A stretch of DNA of 64,000 bases from Rhyacophila brunnea (lineage: Eukaryota; Arthropoda; Insecta; Trichoptera; Rhyacophilidae), in the NCBI GenBank assembly GCA_022495005.1, contig JAGYXB010001072.1:930001-994000 (forward strand), read 5' to 3'. Under the pieces are notes generated by a model that had not been told where the DNA came from, did not search any database, and saw only the letters and a list, made by a program, of their open reading frames with translations. Shown one piece after another: positions 23,220 to 32,624 of the stretch (positions within the stretch are counted from its first letter, which is position 1; every line of letters begins with the position of its first letter). A program made the translations under genes and the position numbers.

Positions 23220-23262
23220 CCACGAAGCGACCCTGTGCGAAGCCGGGTACTTCAGCTAGTAT
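23220..23262 (+). mobile_element. possible Helitron-like 3' terminus
   Basis: The sequence ends GCGAAGCCGGGTACTTCAGC then TAG|T, after a GC-rich hairpin-capable CCCGGCTTCGC/GCGAAGCCGGG-type motif. Many insect repeats with a GTCTGTCTG-rich left side and this right terminus end in CTAG, as Helitrons do. The class assignment is inference. The left boundary would be near 21125-21150. Confidence 0.35.
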
Positions 23263-23735
23263 TATATAAAAATATCAATATTATTAAGCGTGTAATCAGC
23301 TCGCCCGCGCATCGATACATCCAATGTCCAATAATATTATCATACAGCGCGGTAGATACTTGATTTTTCACAGTTCCGATTTTAATTGAATATTCTCGAG
23401 TGGGCGACGGAGAGGCGCGGGCAGCGGTGCTCGCAGCTTCGTACTGCCAGTCAGACAGTCCGCTTTCAGTATTTCTCCGTTTCTGCGTCGCGCGTGAGCT
23501 TGTGCGCCACAGCGAGGAAAGAAATATAGCTATAATGATTTATTAACATTGTTAAAATTTATTTCTGAAAGCAATTTATGCAAAGTTCTTTATTTTAATT
23601 ATTAATATAATTAATTATTTATATTTAATTTTGATGGTAATAGTAAAATATAATTCAAATAAACATTTATTTTTTATTTTTAATCAACCGAAGCACCCCC
23701 AAATATCTTATCCACGAGCCGCCACTGATTGTACC

Positions 23736-24699
23736 ACTATGACATGTGCAATGTCCACAAATCTTAAAATTATTGACTTTAGTGGGAGGCGAATTGATAC
23801 ATTATTGTATCTTTCGCATGCAGCCGTGAACCCATTTATTAATAATTAATTATACTGTGGTTAATAGTCAACTTACCGTGTCTCATAGGTACATAAGTAT
23901 AGGCATTTTGAAAATTGTTTAAAAACAACTGCCATTCGTGTGAATCATTCATCAGTCCAACATAGCCGCACAACTACTGACTGACAGCCGGTTAAAATGT
24001 TGCCATTGGCATTTAGCTGGCTGTAAGTGTCATTTTTATTGCAATTTCGTGGTCAGTTTACGTCTTTATCTGAATTTAAGCATCAGCGTACAATTTTCAC
24101 GACAATCCAATGGTATTCAATGACTGCCATATCTTACAATTCAAATGGGATAGTCCTGCGCTTTTCGGATTATTTCAGTATTATATTAAAATAACCCAAA
24201 AATATAAACGGATTTTTTTTTAAATTTTAAACCTCACATACAGTATATAATATAAATGTTTAATAACGGAAATCGTCCTTCAGTTATTGTTGAGAGATTT
24301 TTTTAAGAACATGTCAAGTAGCGACAACGGGTTATTCGGATAACTGATATGTTACATAATAAATTAATTATATCGGACAGGCCTTCTTCCACCCTCCACC
24401 CTCCGCCACTGATATTCGTGGGGTTACAACCAAAAGTGCATACTAAACATTGTCATATATACCTTCTTATTTATTCTCATTGAACTAAGAACACAAATTG
24501 CAGATGGTGTTGGTTAGTGTACAGAATTTTACATGAAAGAACAATTAGGTATTAAAAAACATAAAAAATATTAGTGTGACCTCATCTTATCTCTATCAAA
24601 ATCGAGATCGTCCTTCAGTATTATCATGAAGGGCCTGTATAAATGAATGTCCAGACTTTTTGTACTACAACTTTTATTATTGATACTCGTAGTTCTACT
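23736..24699. other. mostly unassigned; scrap of family D1 at 24385-24530
   Basis: GCCTTCTTCCACCCTCCACC with CGCCACTG (24380-24415) matches the inverted right tip of family D1, and CATTGAACTAAGAACACAAA with AGATGGTGTTGGTTAG (24477-24517) matches its inner arm. The rest holds nothing I can name. Confidence 0.5.
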
Positions 24700-25225
24700 C
24701 TCATCTAAAATCAACAAAAATAATTACAAGATAAAAAGAACTTTTTATATACTTACCACTTTTAAATTTTTCTGTTGAATCATTAACTTGACAATTCTAT
24801 GTATTAATAAATACTTTTTTTTGTACTTGATAGAAATACTGAAATGTCATTTTGACATATCATATTGATTTCCATAGTAACGCACGTATATATTAATAAT
24901 TTTGTTGCTAGGACCCACTTAGCAACCAATAATAGTGAGTAGTAAATATTACTTTTAACGATTTTTTTCCGAAACATACAAAACATAATTAACTGAAAAT
25001 GAATTCAATTCTGCTTAAAGATGGCCAAAAGTATTAAAAAAACGCATTGTCGTCGCGTTCTGATATATTCTAAAAGTTTCTAATGTCTAGCTATTCGGGA
25101 AGTTAGTTAAAAATCTTCAATCGTCCAATACAAAATCTTGGACAAACAAGAAAAAATTTGTACTGTACACACAAGAAAAAATCTGTACCTGACAAACAAG
25201 AATACGAGCTAATAAAAACGTGGTA
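24700..25225 (+). repeat. dispersed repeat R2, copy 2
   Basis: This is the direct counterpart of 6510-7000, with the same hairpin GTTGCTAGGACCCACTTAGC and the same GACAAACAAGAATACGAGC end. Here the GACAAACAAGAA word is repeated three times near 25140-25205, against two in copy 1. Confidence 0.7.
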
Positions 25226-25511
25226 AAATACAAGTTGTCTATAATAAAATTAAATTGTTAGTCACCAGATAATGTCTAAATATTTTAACATCTCTCATAA
25301 TAATATTATGTTGATATCAACCAATGGCAAAGGGTGGAGGTAGGCGCTTAAGATTCGACATAAATAGTGCACTAAACTTTGTCAGTCATACTTATTTGTT
25401 TTCATTTAACTAAGAATACAATTTGCAGATGATGCTGGTTAGTTTTTTAAAATTCAATTAAACTCTGCCTCACCCAAATCATAATAGTTTACGTATGTTA
25501 TGGGCGATACA

Positions 25512-25548
25512 CCTAATAGGTTGAGCAAGTGGCTAACGTATATTTCTG
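25512..25548 (+). mobile_element. SINE S2 fragment
   Basis: The words CCTAATAGGTTGAGCAAGTG then GCTAACGTATATTTCT match the S2 body (ACCTAATAGGTCGAGGAAGT in the copy at 62663). It is a small internal scrap without head or tail. Confidence 0.5.
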
Positions 25549-25647
25549 GGCGATCTGACAGTTCAGTTTTCAGTCATATTTTTTTTTTTTTTTGTTGAAT
25601 TTAAGGATAAGTACATAATATTACAGATGGTATTGGTTAGGTTATAC

Positions 25648-25876
25648 CAGTGGTCTTCAAACTGTGTTCCGCGGAACCCCGGGTTTCGGGACACCTCTCT
25701 GGGGGTTTCGCGATTCAAAAAAAATCGACAAATAGAACTAGACTTCGACAAATTGAGTAAAAAAAATGTAATTATTTTAAGATATATTTTTCTAATGATG
25801 GGATGGGGTTCCCCAAAAAAAACTTATAATTATTCTAAGGGTTACGTGAGTCGACAAAGTTTGAAGTTAGGTCCCA
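25648..25876. mobile_element. decayed hAT-type MITE inside family D1
   Basis: The left end CAGTGGTCTTCAAACTGTG is followed by a GGAACCCCGGG-type stretch. The right side carries GGGTTCC- and AGTTTGAAG-like words that would be the inverted end, but its terminal bases are eroded. The D1 sequence otherwise continues across it (GGTTAG before, CCAAACCAAATCATAAT after), which supports an insertion. Confidence 0.55.
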
Positions 25877-26175
25877 AACCAAATCATAATCGATAAAAAA
25901 TATTCTTCTACTTCTAAAATATCCAAAATTATATATGGTTTAATGGCATTTATTTATTATTTATTATTTCATAGATAAACGAAACGAGAAACGAAACGAA
26001 CACTATGGCTTGGATTAAGCAGGTTTAATTGAATTTTAAAAACTACAAACTAGCAAACACCATCAACACATTGTAGCCTTAGTTCAATAATAAATTATAA
26101 ATAGGTTGACTGATAACGTTTTGTATGCAGTATTTATGTCGGATCTTAACAGCCTACTTCCACCCTTCACCACTG

Positions 26176-27007
26176 ATTTTTGATGACACATTTTTGGAAA
26201 CTTTTGACATACGCACGCTGCCAATACGGTTAACTATTTTAAAACAGAGATATACAACATTTCGTATCTAAATAAAACACACAATAGGTACTATTTATAA
26301 CTATAACTCACTATCGACAATTTTGTTTTTTTGACAACTTTTTGACATTAAGACCTCGATTTTTGTTCATTGCGTACCTAAGTACACAGGTAGGTAGATT
26401 CTAAAATCAATGAATATATTACCAAGTAGGTACATAAAATGTATGTATGTATAGTCACATTACGAAAATATAAATATTCATCAAATATTGCCATTGTTTC
26501 GGTGCAAATGGAAAATATTCAATCAACATGATAAATAATTCAGGAAATTTATTTCAGAGACAAAAGAATGGCGTTCGAATGAATATTATTATTAAATGCA
26601 AAGTTAGTGGGTATTTTAGTAAGTGAACATTTTAAATCCAAACGAATGAATGTATGTGAATATTATTTGTGAAAATCAGTTTTTATTTGAATTATTCTGT
26701 AAAGTACAAGACTTATTATAATTAAATACCTTTAAAGTGCTAGCCTAGCTTCATTGAAATGTCAGTTTTTCGCAATTAAAAGTACAATAAAAATAACAAC
26801 ATATGAATATTTTGAAATAGAAATACCAAAGATATATTTCCGTTGATAGTAATTAATTATCTACTTATTTGGATATTCTTTCGAATTTTCGTTTATTTAT
26901 CAATTTTTAGACGTTATTTAAATAATGATAATATCGAAAGTTTGCCTCGAAATATTTAATAAAAGGTCAAGTTGACGTCAGTTTGATTAATATAATTATG
27001 TTACATT
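26176..27007. other. unassigned AT-rich DNA
   Basis: This is very AT-rich and I see no frame, repeat or element end. Confidence 0.5.
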
Positions 27008-27190
27008 GGCGGCTCTCGTGGTGCAGTGCGTAAGGCGCTTGCCTTCCACCCGAGAGTTCTTGGGTTGGATTTCTGGTCAAGACACACAATATTTATATGT
27101 TTGTCTCAAAGCCTGGGTGTTTGTGATTGTTTAAAATTACTAAAAACCACCTTGCACGAAAAAGCAAGGACATGATTATTAATAATTCTA
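27008..27190 (+). mobile_element. tRNA-derived SINE, family S1, decayed copy
   Basis: The head GGCGGCTCTCGTGGTGCAGT matches 690 almost exactly, but the B box has become GGTTGGATTTC. The body and a TTATTAATAATTCT tail match the first copy. Mutations in the B box would be expected to abolish pol III initiation. Confidence 0.78.
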
Positions 27191-27862
27191 AAAAGAAAAT
27201 ATGTTCCATTTATTTTAGTCTAATTTTTGGGTTACTCGAAATAACTATAGTAGAGAAATTAGTTTAGATTTTTATGACGTAATTTTTCTGTGGTTCGTAG
27301 TTGATGGAAGTTCTGCTACTGTTTACAACCTGTACATTTGCGTCGCCGGGATTGCGGATCGTTTCAACCAAATTTGAAAACGTCGCTGGAAAAAATTGAT
27401 TTGGCTGATTACATGACTTTAAAAACTGCGAGCACGTGTCGCTAAAAAATATTGTTTTTGTGTTAAAAATAAAGTCAGCGGTAATTATTTTTAGTTATTT
27501 TAATAGAACATATGGTTAACTATGTTGTGTTTAAATTTGGTAGTCATACTGAGAGGGAATGGGACAACAGGACGCCAGGACGATTATTGGACACCGCACT
27601 GCCGTAGACATGTAAACAGAACGAAGACGATGAATTTTAATCAGTGTCTATCTACTACTTAATAGTTTTAATTCATTTTACTCTTAACATAATTTTTTTT
27701 TATTGCGGATTGAGATATACCATGCCTAAGGCTTTATATAAAAATTAAAAAACTCTTTTTTCGTTGGAACTTAAACATATGCACGAAATTAAATCATAAT
27801 ATGATAATTTAAATATAAATAACAATATTAAATATTTTTTTTAAAAGTACGTATATCTAAGT
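27191..27862. other. unassigned AT-rich DNA
   Basis: I see nothing assignable between the SINE and the hAT element. Confidence 0.45.
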
Positions 27863-27870
27863 ACCTAAAG

Positions 27871-28578
27871 CAGGGGAGGGCAAACTGCGGCCCGCGGGCC
27901 GCATGTGGCCCGCTGGATATTTTTTTGCGGCCCGCCATCATTAATTGTACTTCTGATTACGAATACATTTTTTATATTTTTTTAAAAAATATTGACAATA
28001 GATTAAAATTTGAAGAATTTGTTCTTTCGTTAATGTATTATCTCAGTACGTCTTCCTTGCGTCTCGTCTCACACTATGTAACCACTATTTTCTATGTTGA
28101 ACATCGTGACACATTTAAATACTTTTTAACTCTGCGTTGCAAGGAAAAAAAATATATGCCCACGATATGGTGAAGAGTTTGAATGGATTTCAATTAAAAC
28201 TCAAGTTGTTCCTTCGACAAATATCGAATAAGAACGTGGACCACTTTCCAACTTTGAAGTTGCTGAATATACCAGAATATAAATTTAAAGAATATGGTAA
28301 AATTATTAAAGCTCTGAATGACGATTTTTTACAAAGATTTGGTGACTTCCGAAAAATTGAGACAAGTTTAGCAACAGTACGCGATCCATTTTCAATAGAT
28401 ATTGATAATGTACTGACAGATTATTGGTCTGCAGTGTGACACTGATTTAAGAGAATTGCATCGTCGTGAAGGTATATAGTCAATAGTGTATATCTAAAAA
28501 TGGTATTTTACTTGCGGCCCGCCGCTCATTTTGAATTCTTGAATTTGGCCCTCCATCCAAAAAGTTTGCCCGCCCCTG
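27871..28578 (+). mobile_element. hAT element with GTF2IRD2-type transposase debris
   Basis: Left TIR CAGGGGAGGGCAAACTGCGG; the inverted right end reads CAGGGGCGGGCAAACTTTTT. The 8-bp TSD ACCTAAAG is exact (27863-27870 and 28579-28586). Subterminal GCGGCCCGC repeats occur near both ends. At 708 bp it is a deletion derivative of a larger element whose transposase remnant lies at 28122-28475. Confidence 0.94.
28122..28475 (+). pseudogene. hAT transposase remnant (GTF2IRD2/ZBED-like group)
   Basis: The frame reads NSALQGKKIYAHDMV, KSLNGFQLKLKLFLRQ, HFPTLKLL and DFRKIET-L-T-RDPFSID. After a frame change near 28425 it continues as LQCDTDLRELHRRE. This order (LQGK, then K-F--KL-LW--Q, then HFPTL, then F-DF, then PF--D, then LQ-D--L) is the signature of the hAT transposases related to GTF2IRD2. 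The N-terminal zinc finger, most of the catalytic core and the C-terminal dimerisation segment are missing, and at least one frameshift is present. It is non-functional. Confidence 0.82.
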
Positions 28579-28586
28579 ACCTAAAG

Positions 28587-29624
28587 TATATTTATTTTCG
28601 AATTGCGTGGCGTCCAGTTGTCCGGCGCCAAATCGTCCTAGACCCTACTGAGAAGCAACACGGTGGTATAACGTTTCATAGTTTAGTTGATAATAATAAA
28701 ATCGTTGTTCTACTGTGCGTTATACGCTTGAAATACGGCTTCATTTTGTCTAAAAATAGGCACACTCTATATATTATTATTACTCTGAGGTTTTGATTTA
28801 TTTACAGCGTAGCTATGCATATATCATAATCTATTTACCTATATTGATTTCAAATGAAAAAATCATACACATCTCGTTGCAGAGAATATTTTTCTGGAGT
28901 ATTCTTTACATTTTACATTGTATGAGATGTCATCAAAAGGCTGTACCTACAATTATCATATTTTATGAGTCAATAAATTACAGTGATAACCGATAAAAAA
29001 AATGATCGCAGCTTACTCCTCTCCTCTCCTCTCCTCATCTTTCCTACTAGTCTTCAATAAAAACGATACTTAATTATTTTCTTGTCCGACGTCCATTTCA
29101 CATCACAGGCAGTACTAGTAATTTATGACACCCTACTCGTACACCCCTACCTACAAAGAAAATAAAATGTTTCTTTCTCATTAAATAAGGATTAATTTAT
29201 GTGACCATGTAAAGGCAAGATGCTAAAACTTTTTACGATATTAAATAAATAATGAAATAATATTCTAGTCGATATACAACATACAATTAACTTTTTCACT
29301 CTGGTCTTGCCTATAGATACATACATTTAACATTAAAAATCGTGATCAATGATCATAAATTCTTTTTTTAACAGGAAATATTAGAAATAACTAGAGCACA
29401 TAGCCTACCTATCCTCAGCGACTAGTATCAAGCGCATAGTTTCAAAATCCCCTAAAACGGTGTTTGAAAATTGTTGAGTTAGATATGCACCTACACGCAC
29501 CGACTTTTTGAAGTTGTACTTCTTTTGGGGCGTTTGGTAGAGTTAAATTGAGTCGTTACGAAAGTGTGCGACAGTATGAAGTTAGCTGCGAATCAGTCAG
29601 CTGTATACAAATGCAAGTTTGATA
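28587..29624. other. unassigned, with a CTCCT microsatellite
   Basis: A short CTCCT tandem run lies at 29015-29035. Near 28608-28660, CGTCCAGTTGTCCGGCGCCA with a following ATCGTCC resembles the spaced TTGTCC words at 34575-34680, so it could be an element end. No coding frame was recognised. Confidence 0.4.
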
Positions 29625-30150
29625 GTAGAATTGTTCCGTTGCCTAGGCAACGAATTTAATATTATCGGCTATTTACAATTCCTCACGTGGCGTTTTACGT
29701 GGGTGAAGTCGGCGAAGCGTTGAGCGGCACGCGCAACTCAAAAGTATAACCGTGTGTGAAAATGTTCGTAAACAAGTCTTTTTTGGTTGTACATTTATAC
29801 GGTTATACGTTTGAGCAGCGCGCGCCGCTCATCGCTTCGCCGACGTCGCTCACGTAAGACGTAGTGTTACGTAAACAAACGATTAAACGTCAGAGTGACA
29901 GTTGTTAATTTAAAAATAAAAACAACGAGAAATAATTATATAATTTAGTAAGTAAGTATAAGTTAATGTGTATAATTATGAATAAACCAACGGCGCTTTA
30001 AGCCGCCCCTTTTCTTGAGTGTTTAATTTAACAAGATAATTAAGAGCTAGTCGAAGAATCTAGGTTATCAGTGTTATCACAAGTTTTGTTTTGTTACACC
30101 AAAGAAGTATAACTTCTAACGCGCGTACATGAGTACACGCACCGATTTTT
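29625..30150 (+). repeat. dispersed repeat R3, copy 1 (interrupted)
   Basis: It matches the reverse complement of 60868-61190: TTGTTCCGTTGCCTAGGCAA, ATTATCGGC-ATTT-CAATTCC, TACGTAAACAAA, AAAAACAACGA-AAATAATTA, ACCAACGGCG, GCTAGTCGAAGAATCTA, CACAAGTTTTGTTTTGTTAC and TATAACTTCTAACGCGCGTA. This copy is split by a hairpin MITE at 29684-29866 that is absent at 61 kb. Confidence 0.8.
29684..29866. mobile_element. hairpin MITE inserted in repeat R3
   Basis: The two arms (29684-29753 and 29799-29866) share TACGTG, GTCGGCGAAGCG, GAGCGGC, GCGC and TATAACCG in inverted order, so almost the whole 183 bp folds into one hairpin. The paralogous R3 copy near 61120 reads straight through the site (GCAATTCC|TTACGTAAAC), giving an empty-site control. 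The duplicated target is at most 1-2 T, so the superfamily is not determined. Confidence 0.82.
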
Positions 30151-30283
30151 TAAAATATTATAATTAGGTAGATATATTAATCTCTGTCAAGTAATATTTT
30201 TCTTTTCAGCTACGTAATAAATACAAATCAAACACAATAACAATGATAACACTAATACAAAAACATCGCAAAACATATTATAA

Positions 30284-30402
30284 CATTATTGAACATACCT
30301 ATATAATTTTGAAAACACTTTCTGAGTAAATATATTATAACCAACAGAAAAAATCTTTTTCGAAATAAGTAAGCCACCCCGGCAGGGAATCGAACCCTGC
30401 CC
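30284..30402 (-). mobile_element. tRNA-like SINE, truncated, inverted partner
   Basis: The reverse complement contains GCAGGGTTCGATTCCCTGCC (T-arm plus B box), GGTGGCTTACTTATTTCG and a body matching the copy at 30427-30592. It lacks the A-box half. With its partner it forms an inverted repeat with arms of about 115 bp. Confidence 0.75.
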
Positions 30403-30426
30403 ATAGTTATTGTCGCAATTAGTATG

Positions 30427-30592
30427 TCACTGCGTAGCATAGAGGTAATGCGCGGATGGGGAGTAATCCCGGGAGATGCAGGGTTCGATTCCCTGCCGCG
30501 GTGGCTTACTTTTTTCGAAAAAGATTTTTTTCTATTGGTTATAATATATTTTCTCAGAAAGAGTTTTTCAAAATTATGTATGTTCAATAATT
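30427..30592 (+). mobile_element. tRNA-derived SINE (family S3), head-to-head pair
   Basis: The head can fold as a tRNA: CACTGCG pairs with CGCGGTG (acceptor), TA is followed by GCAT-AGAGGTA-ATGC (perfect D arm), and GCAGGG-TTCGATT-CCCTGC makes a perfect T arm containing the B box GGTTCGATTCC. The anticodon arm is imperfect, and no CCA or discrete terminator follows; an AT-rich body does. I therefore call it a SINE and not a tRNA gene. A truncated copy lies inverted at 30284-30402. Confidence 0.72.
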
Positions 30593-30656
30593 AGAATGGT
30601 AAATTCTTAAATCTTGTGAATTATTCGTTGAATAAAAGAAATAGTTAATTTTATAA

Positions 30657-31810
30657 CATTATATTGTAGTTAATATATTGTTTTGAAAACGACTTACCTA
30701 TTGTGTGTCAGATGCTTCGCGACTCCCAGAGAGTTGAGTAAACATTATTTAGACGAAAACATGCTGCACCACCTGCAAGAATTAAAAATAAAATATGAAA
30801 AAAAATATATTTATAATGCAGGCGAATTCTATGAAGATGGAAACCAAAATATTTACAATGCCCCAGAAACTCCGTGTATACTCTTATTCATATATTATGA
30901 TAGTTAAATTGGTTTTAGACAATCGATCTAGACATCGGAAGACATAGATAAATAAACCGGCTGCATGTTTAAATTTTCGAGCACATTAGTTTTATGCTAT
31001 TTATATTGTTATTTTATTCGTCGAAACCAGGCTATCTTACAAATCGTATTTTAAGAAATTTACACACGAAACAGTGTTGCCAATCATTGAAAGAAATCAG
31101 CCGATTGAACTATCGCAAAAAAGAAAATCACTTATTAGGTACGTAATCTAACTAGTTTAATTTTAGGGTTGTATTATATCATTTGCAATTTGTACATTGC
31201 AAAATTCTTTTGAGCTCTTGAGTGTGGTCCAGTTTCGTGTCCCCACTTGAAATACAAAAAAAAATATTACTTACCCATTTCACATTGATTATTATAGATC
31301 AATTTTTTCAATACATTTTTAAATACCAAGGATTAATTCTCTTTTTAACAGTTCATGCGATTGACATTTCAGCGCTTGCAGTGTCAGATTTTCGTAGTAT
31401 CTACGTTTATTCACGATGCTTCGCGCCTACTTCGACAGGACCAGTCAACGAGACATCGTTTAATTTAAAAGGTAATAAATATGCCTATGTGCCAAAATAA
31501 ATCAATTTAAAAAAAAAAATCAAAAATGATTTATAAAATAATAACTATATAGGTACTATAATTAATTAAGTAATCAGGAGCCTAATGCAGAATCCAATTT
31601 TTCGATCTTAAGGATAAGTTGCCGAAAAGGATGACTTAACTATAGACTATACTGACTATAGAGTTAAGGAATCCTTAACCATAGACTACTTTTGTTATGA
31701 ACACGCCCCTTTCTGTATTACCATTTACCACTGACAGCTGCTGTCAAAATAAATTCGCGTGTCTATAAAACAGTCCATACACTCAAATTCATTTCACAAT
31801 TTATCTCAAT
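30657..31810. other. unassigned DNA
   Basis: At 31625-31690 the words CTTAACTATAGACTA and CCTTAACCATAGACTAC occur close together. They weakly resemble the inverted GTCTATGGTTCACC near 32660-32675, so an old element may span 31.6-32.7 kb. No gene was recognised. Confidence 0.35.
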
Positions 31811-31990
31811 ATGGATATTGATAGTGTTAATTCGTTTGGGATGTACATGCAGAATATTATTTTACTTTTTATGCGCCAGTCCGCAAAAATACAAGATGCC
31901 AGACAGAATGACACTTGACGCTAGTGTTACCATGTTAAAAAAATATCTTGCGGTGCCTGTGAAATCACGTATAATGACTAATAACGGAAA
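31811..31990 (+). pseudogene. possible transposase N-terminal remnant
   Basis: ATG at 31811 starts MDIDSVNSFGMYMQNIILLF and the frame breaks within about 40 codons. The position, just inside a degenerate inverted-repeat context, and the M-acidic-hydrophobic start recall Harbinger-type nuclease ORFs, but the similarity is slight and based on impression. Confidence 0.25.
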
Positions 31991-32166
31991 CATAAGAGTA
32001 TTATAATTAAATATTAATTATGTATTTATAGTTATAGCATTTATAAAGTGCAGTTGTCATATTTTTGTCATCGTTTAACAATTACAAAATAATTTACCTA
32101 AAATATAGGAAAGAGAAATTTTAAATATGGTATTATTTTCAATAGAAAAAACGAACGAAGCTTTAA

Positions 32167-32620
32167 GTGGGCTCGCACATCAGAACTCGCCGCATGCGTC
32201 TTACGACGAATTCGTCGACGTGACGTCATCGTAAACCAAGAAACAAACGTAATCAAATGGAGCTTCGCAGATTGGCCCATGCAACTGCGACTCTGCGACC
32301 CTGCGACATGCCTCGAGTTGCATTGGCCAAAGCCTGCATGTCGATCTCGAAAAATGTCGGCTCCGCGCAAGCGCACAGCCTGCGGCCATCGGCCATTTCT
32401 GTCTGTCTCTGTCTACACTGTCATTGCTCGCTCATCGCTGGTCACCGCGTTTGACGTTTGTTCATACAATCAACACAATAAAAATGGCAGACGAGAGACG
32501 TTTGACGTTTGCCGCCAGGCAGATGTGCGAGGTTGTAGCATGCAACATTCGTCGGCGGTCTCAGAAGTTTTGATTTATGGCCGTCAGGCACACAAGGCGA
32601 GTTGTGATGTGCGAGCCGGC
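32167..32620. mobile_element. GC-rich MITE with conserved tips, TTAA-flanked
   Basis: The left tip GTGGGCTCGCACATCA-GAACTCGCC and inverted right tip GCCGGCTCGCACATCA-CAACTCGCC are bounded by TTAA (32163-32166 and 32621-32624). The interior is markedly GC-rich against AT-rich flanks. It carries an ATG frame of 29 codons plus stop at 32484-32573 (MADERRLTFAARQMCEVVAC...), which looks like the start of a captured transposase ORF. A TTAA TSD suggests a piggyBac-like origin, although a 3-bp TTA/TAA reading (Harbinger) cannot be excluded. Confidence 0.75.
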
Positions 32621-32624
32621 TTAA

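Larger units (their letters stand above)
21033..23727. mobile_element. hAT-type element carrying a long minisatellite
   Basis: TIR CAGTGGCGGCTCGT is present at 21033-21046 and inverted at 23714-23727. The 8-bp TSD ATTGTACC is exact on both sides (21025-21032 and 23728-23735). Just inside the ends, AGCACCCCCAA occurs near both termini in the same orientation. There is no transposase frame. Most of the interior is a TTC-containing minisatellite and a segment resembling the terminus of another element (CGAAGCCGGGTACTTCAGCTAGT split around 23238-23260). Confidence 0.93.
25322..26175. mobile_element. long-TIR DNA element, family D1 (with insert)
   Basis: The left end CAATGGCAAAGGGTGGAGGT and inverted right end CAGTGGTGAAGGGTGGAAGT are followed inward on both sides by AAGAT-CGACATAAATA-TGCA and the ACTAAGAATACAATTTGCAG arm. 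It is longer than the 9906 copy because of an insertion at 25648-25876 and an S2 SINE scrap near 25512-25548. No TSD is obvious. Confidence 0.75.

Noticed and set aside
28608..28660. Second hAT end near TTGTCCGGCGCCA
   Set aside because: No inverted partner or TSD was found, so it was mentioned only as a weak similarity to the 34.6-kb motif cluster.
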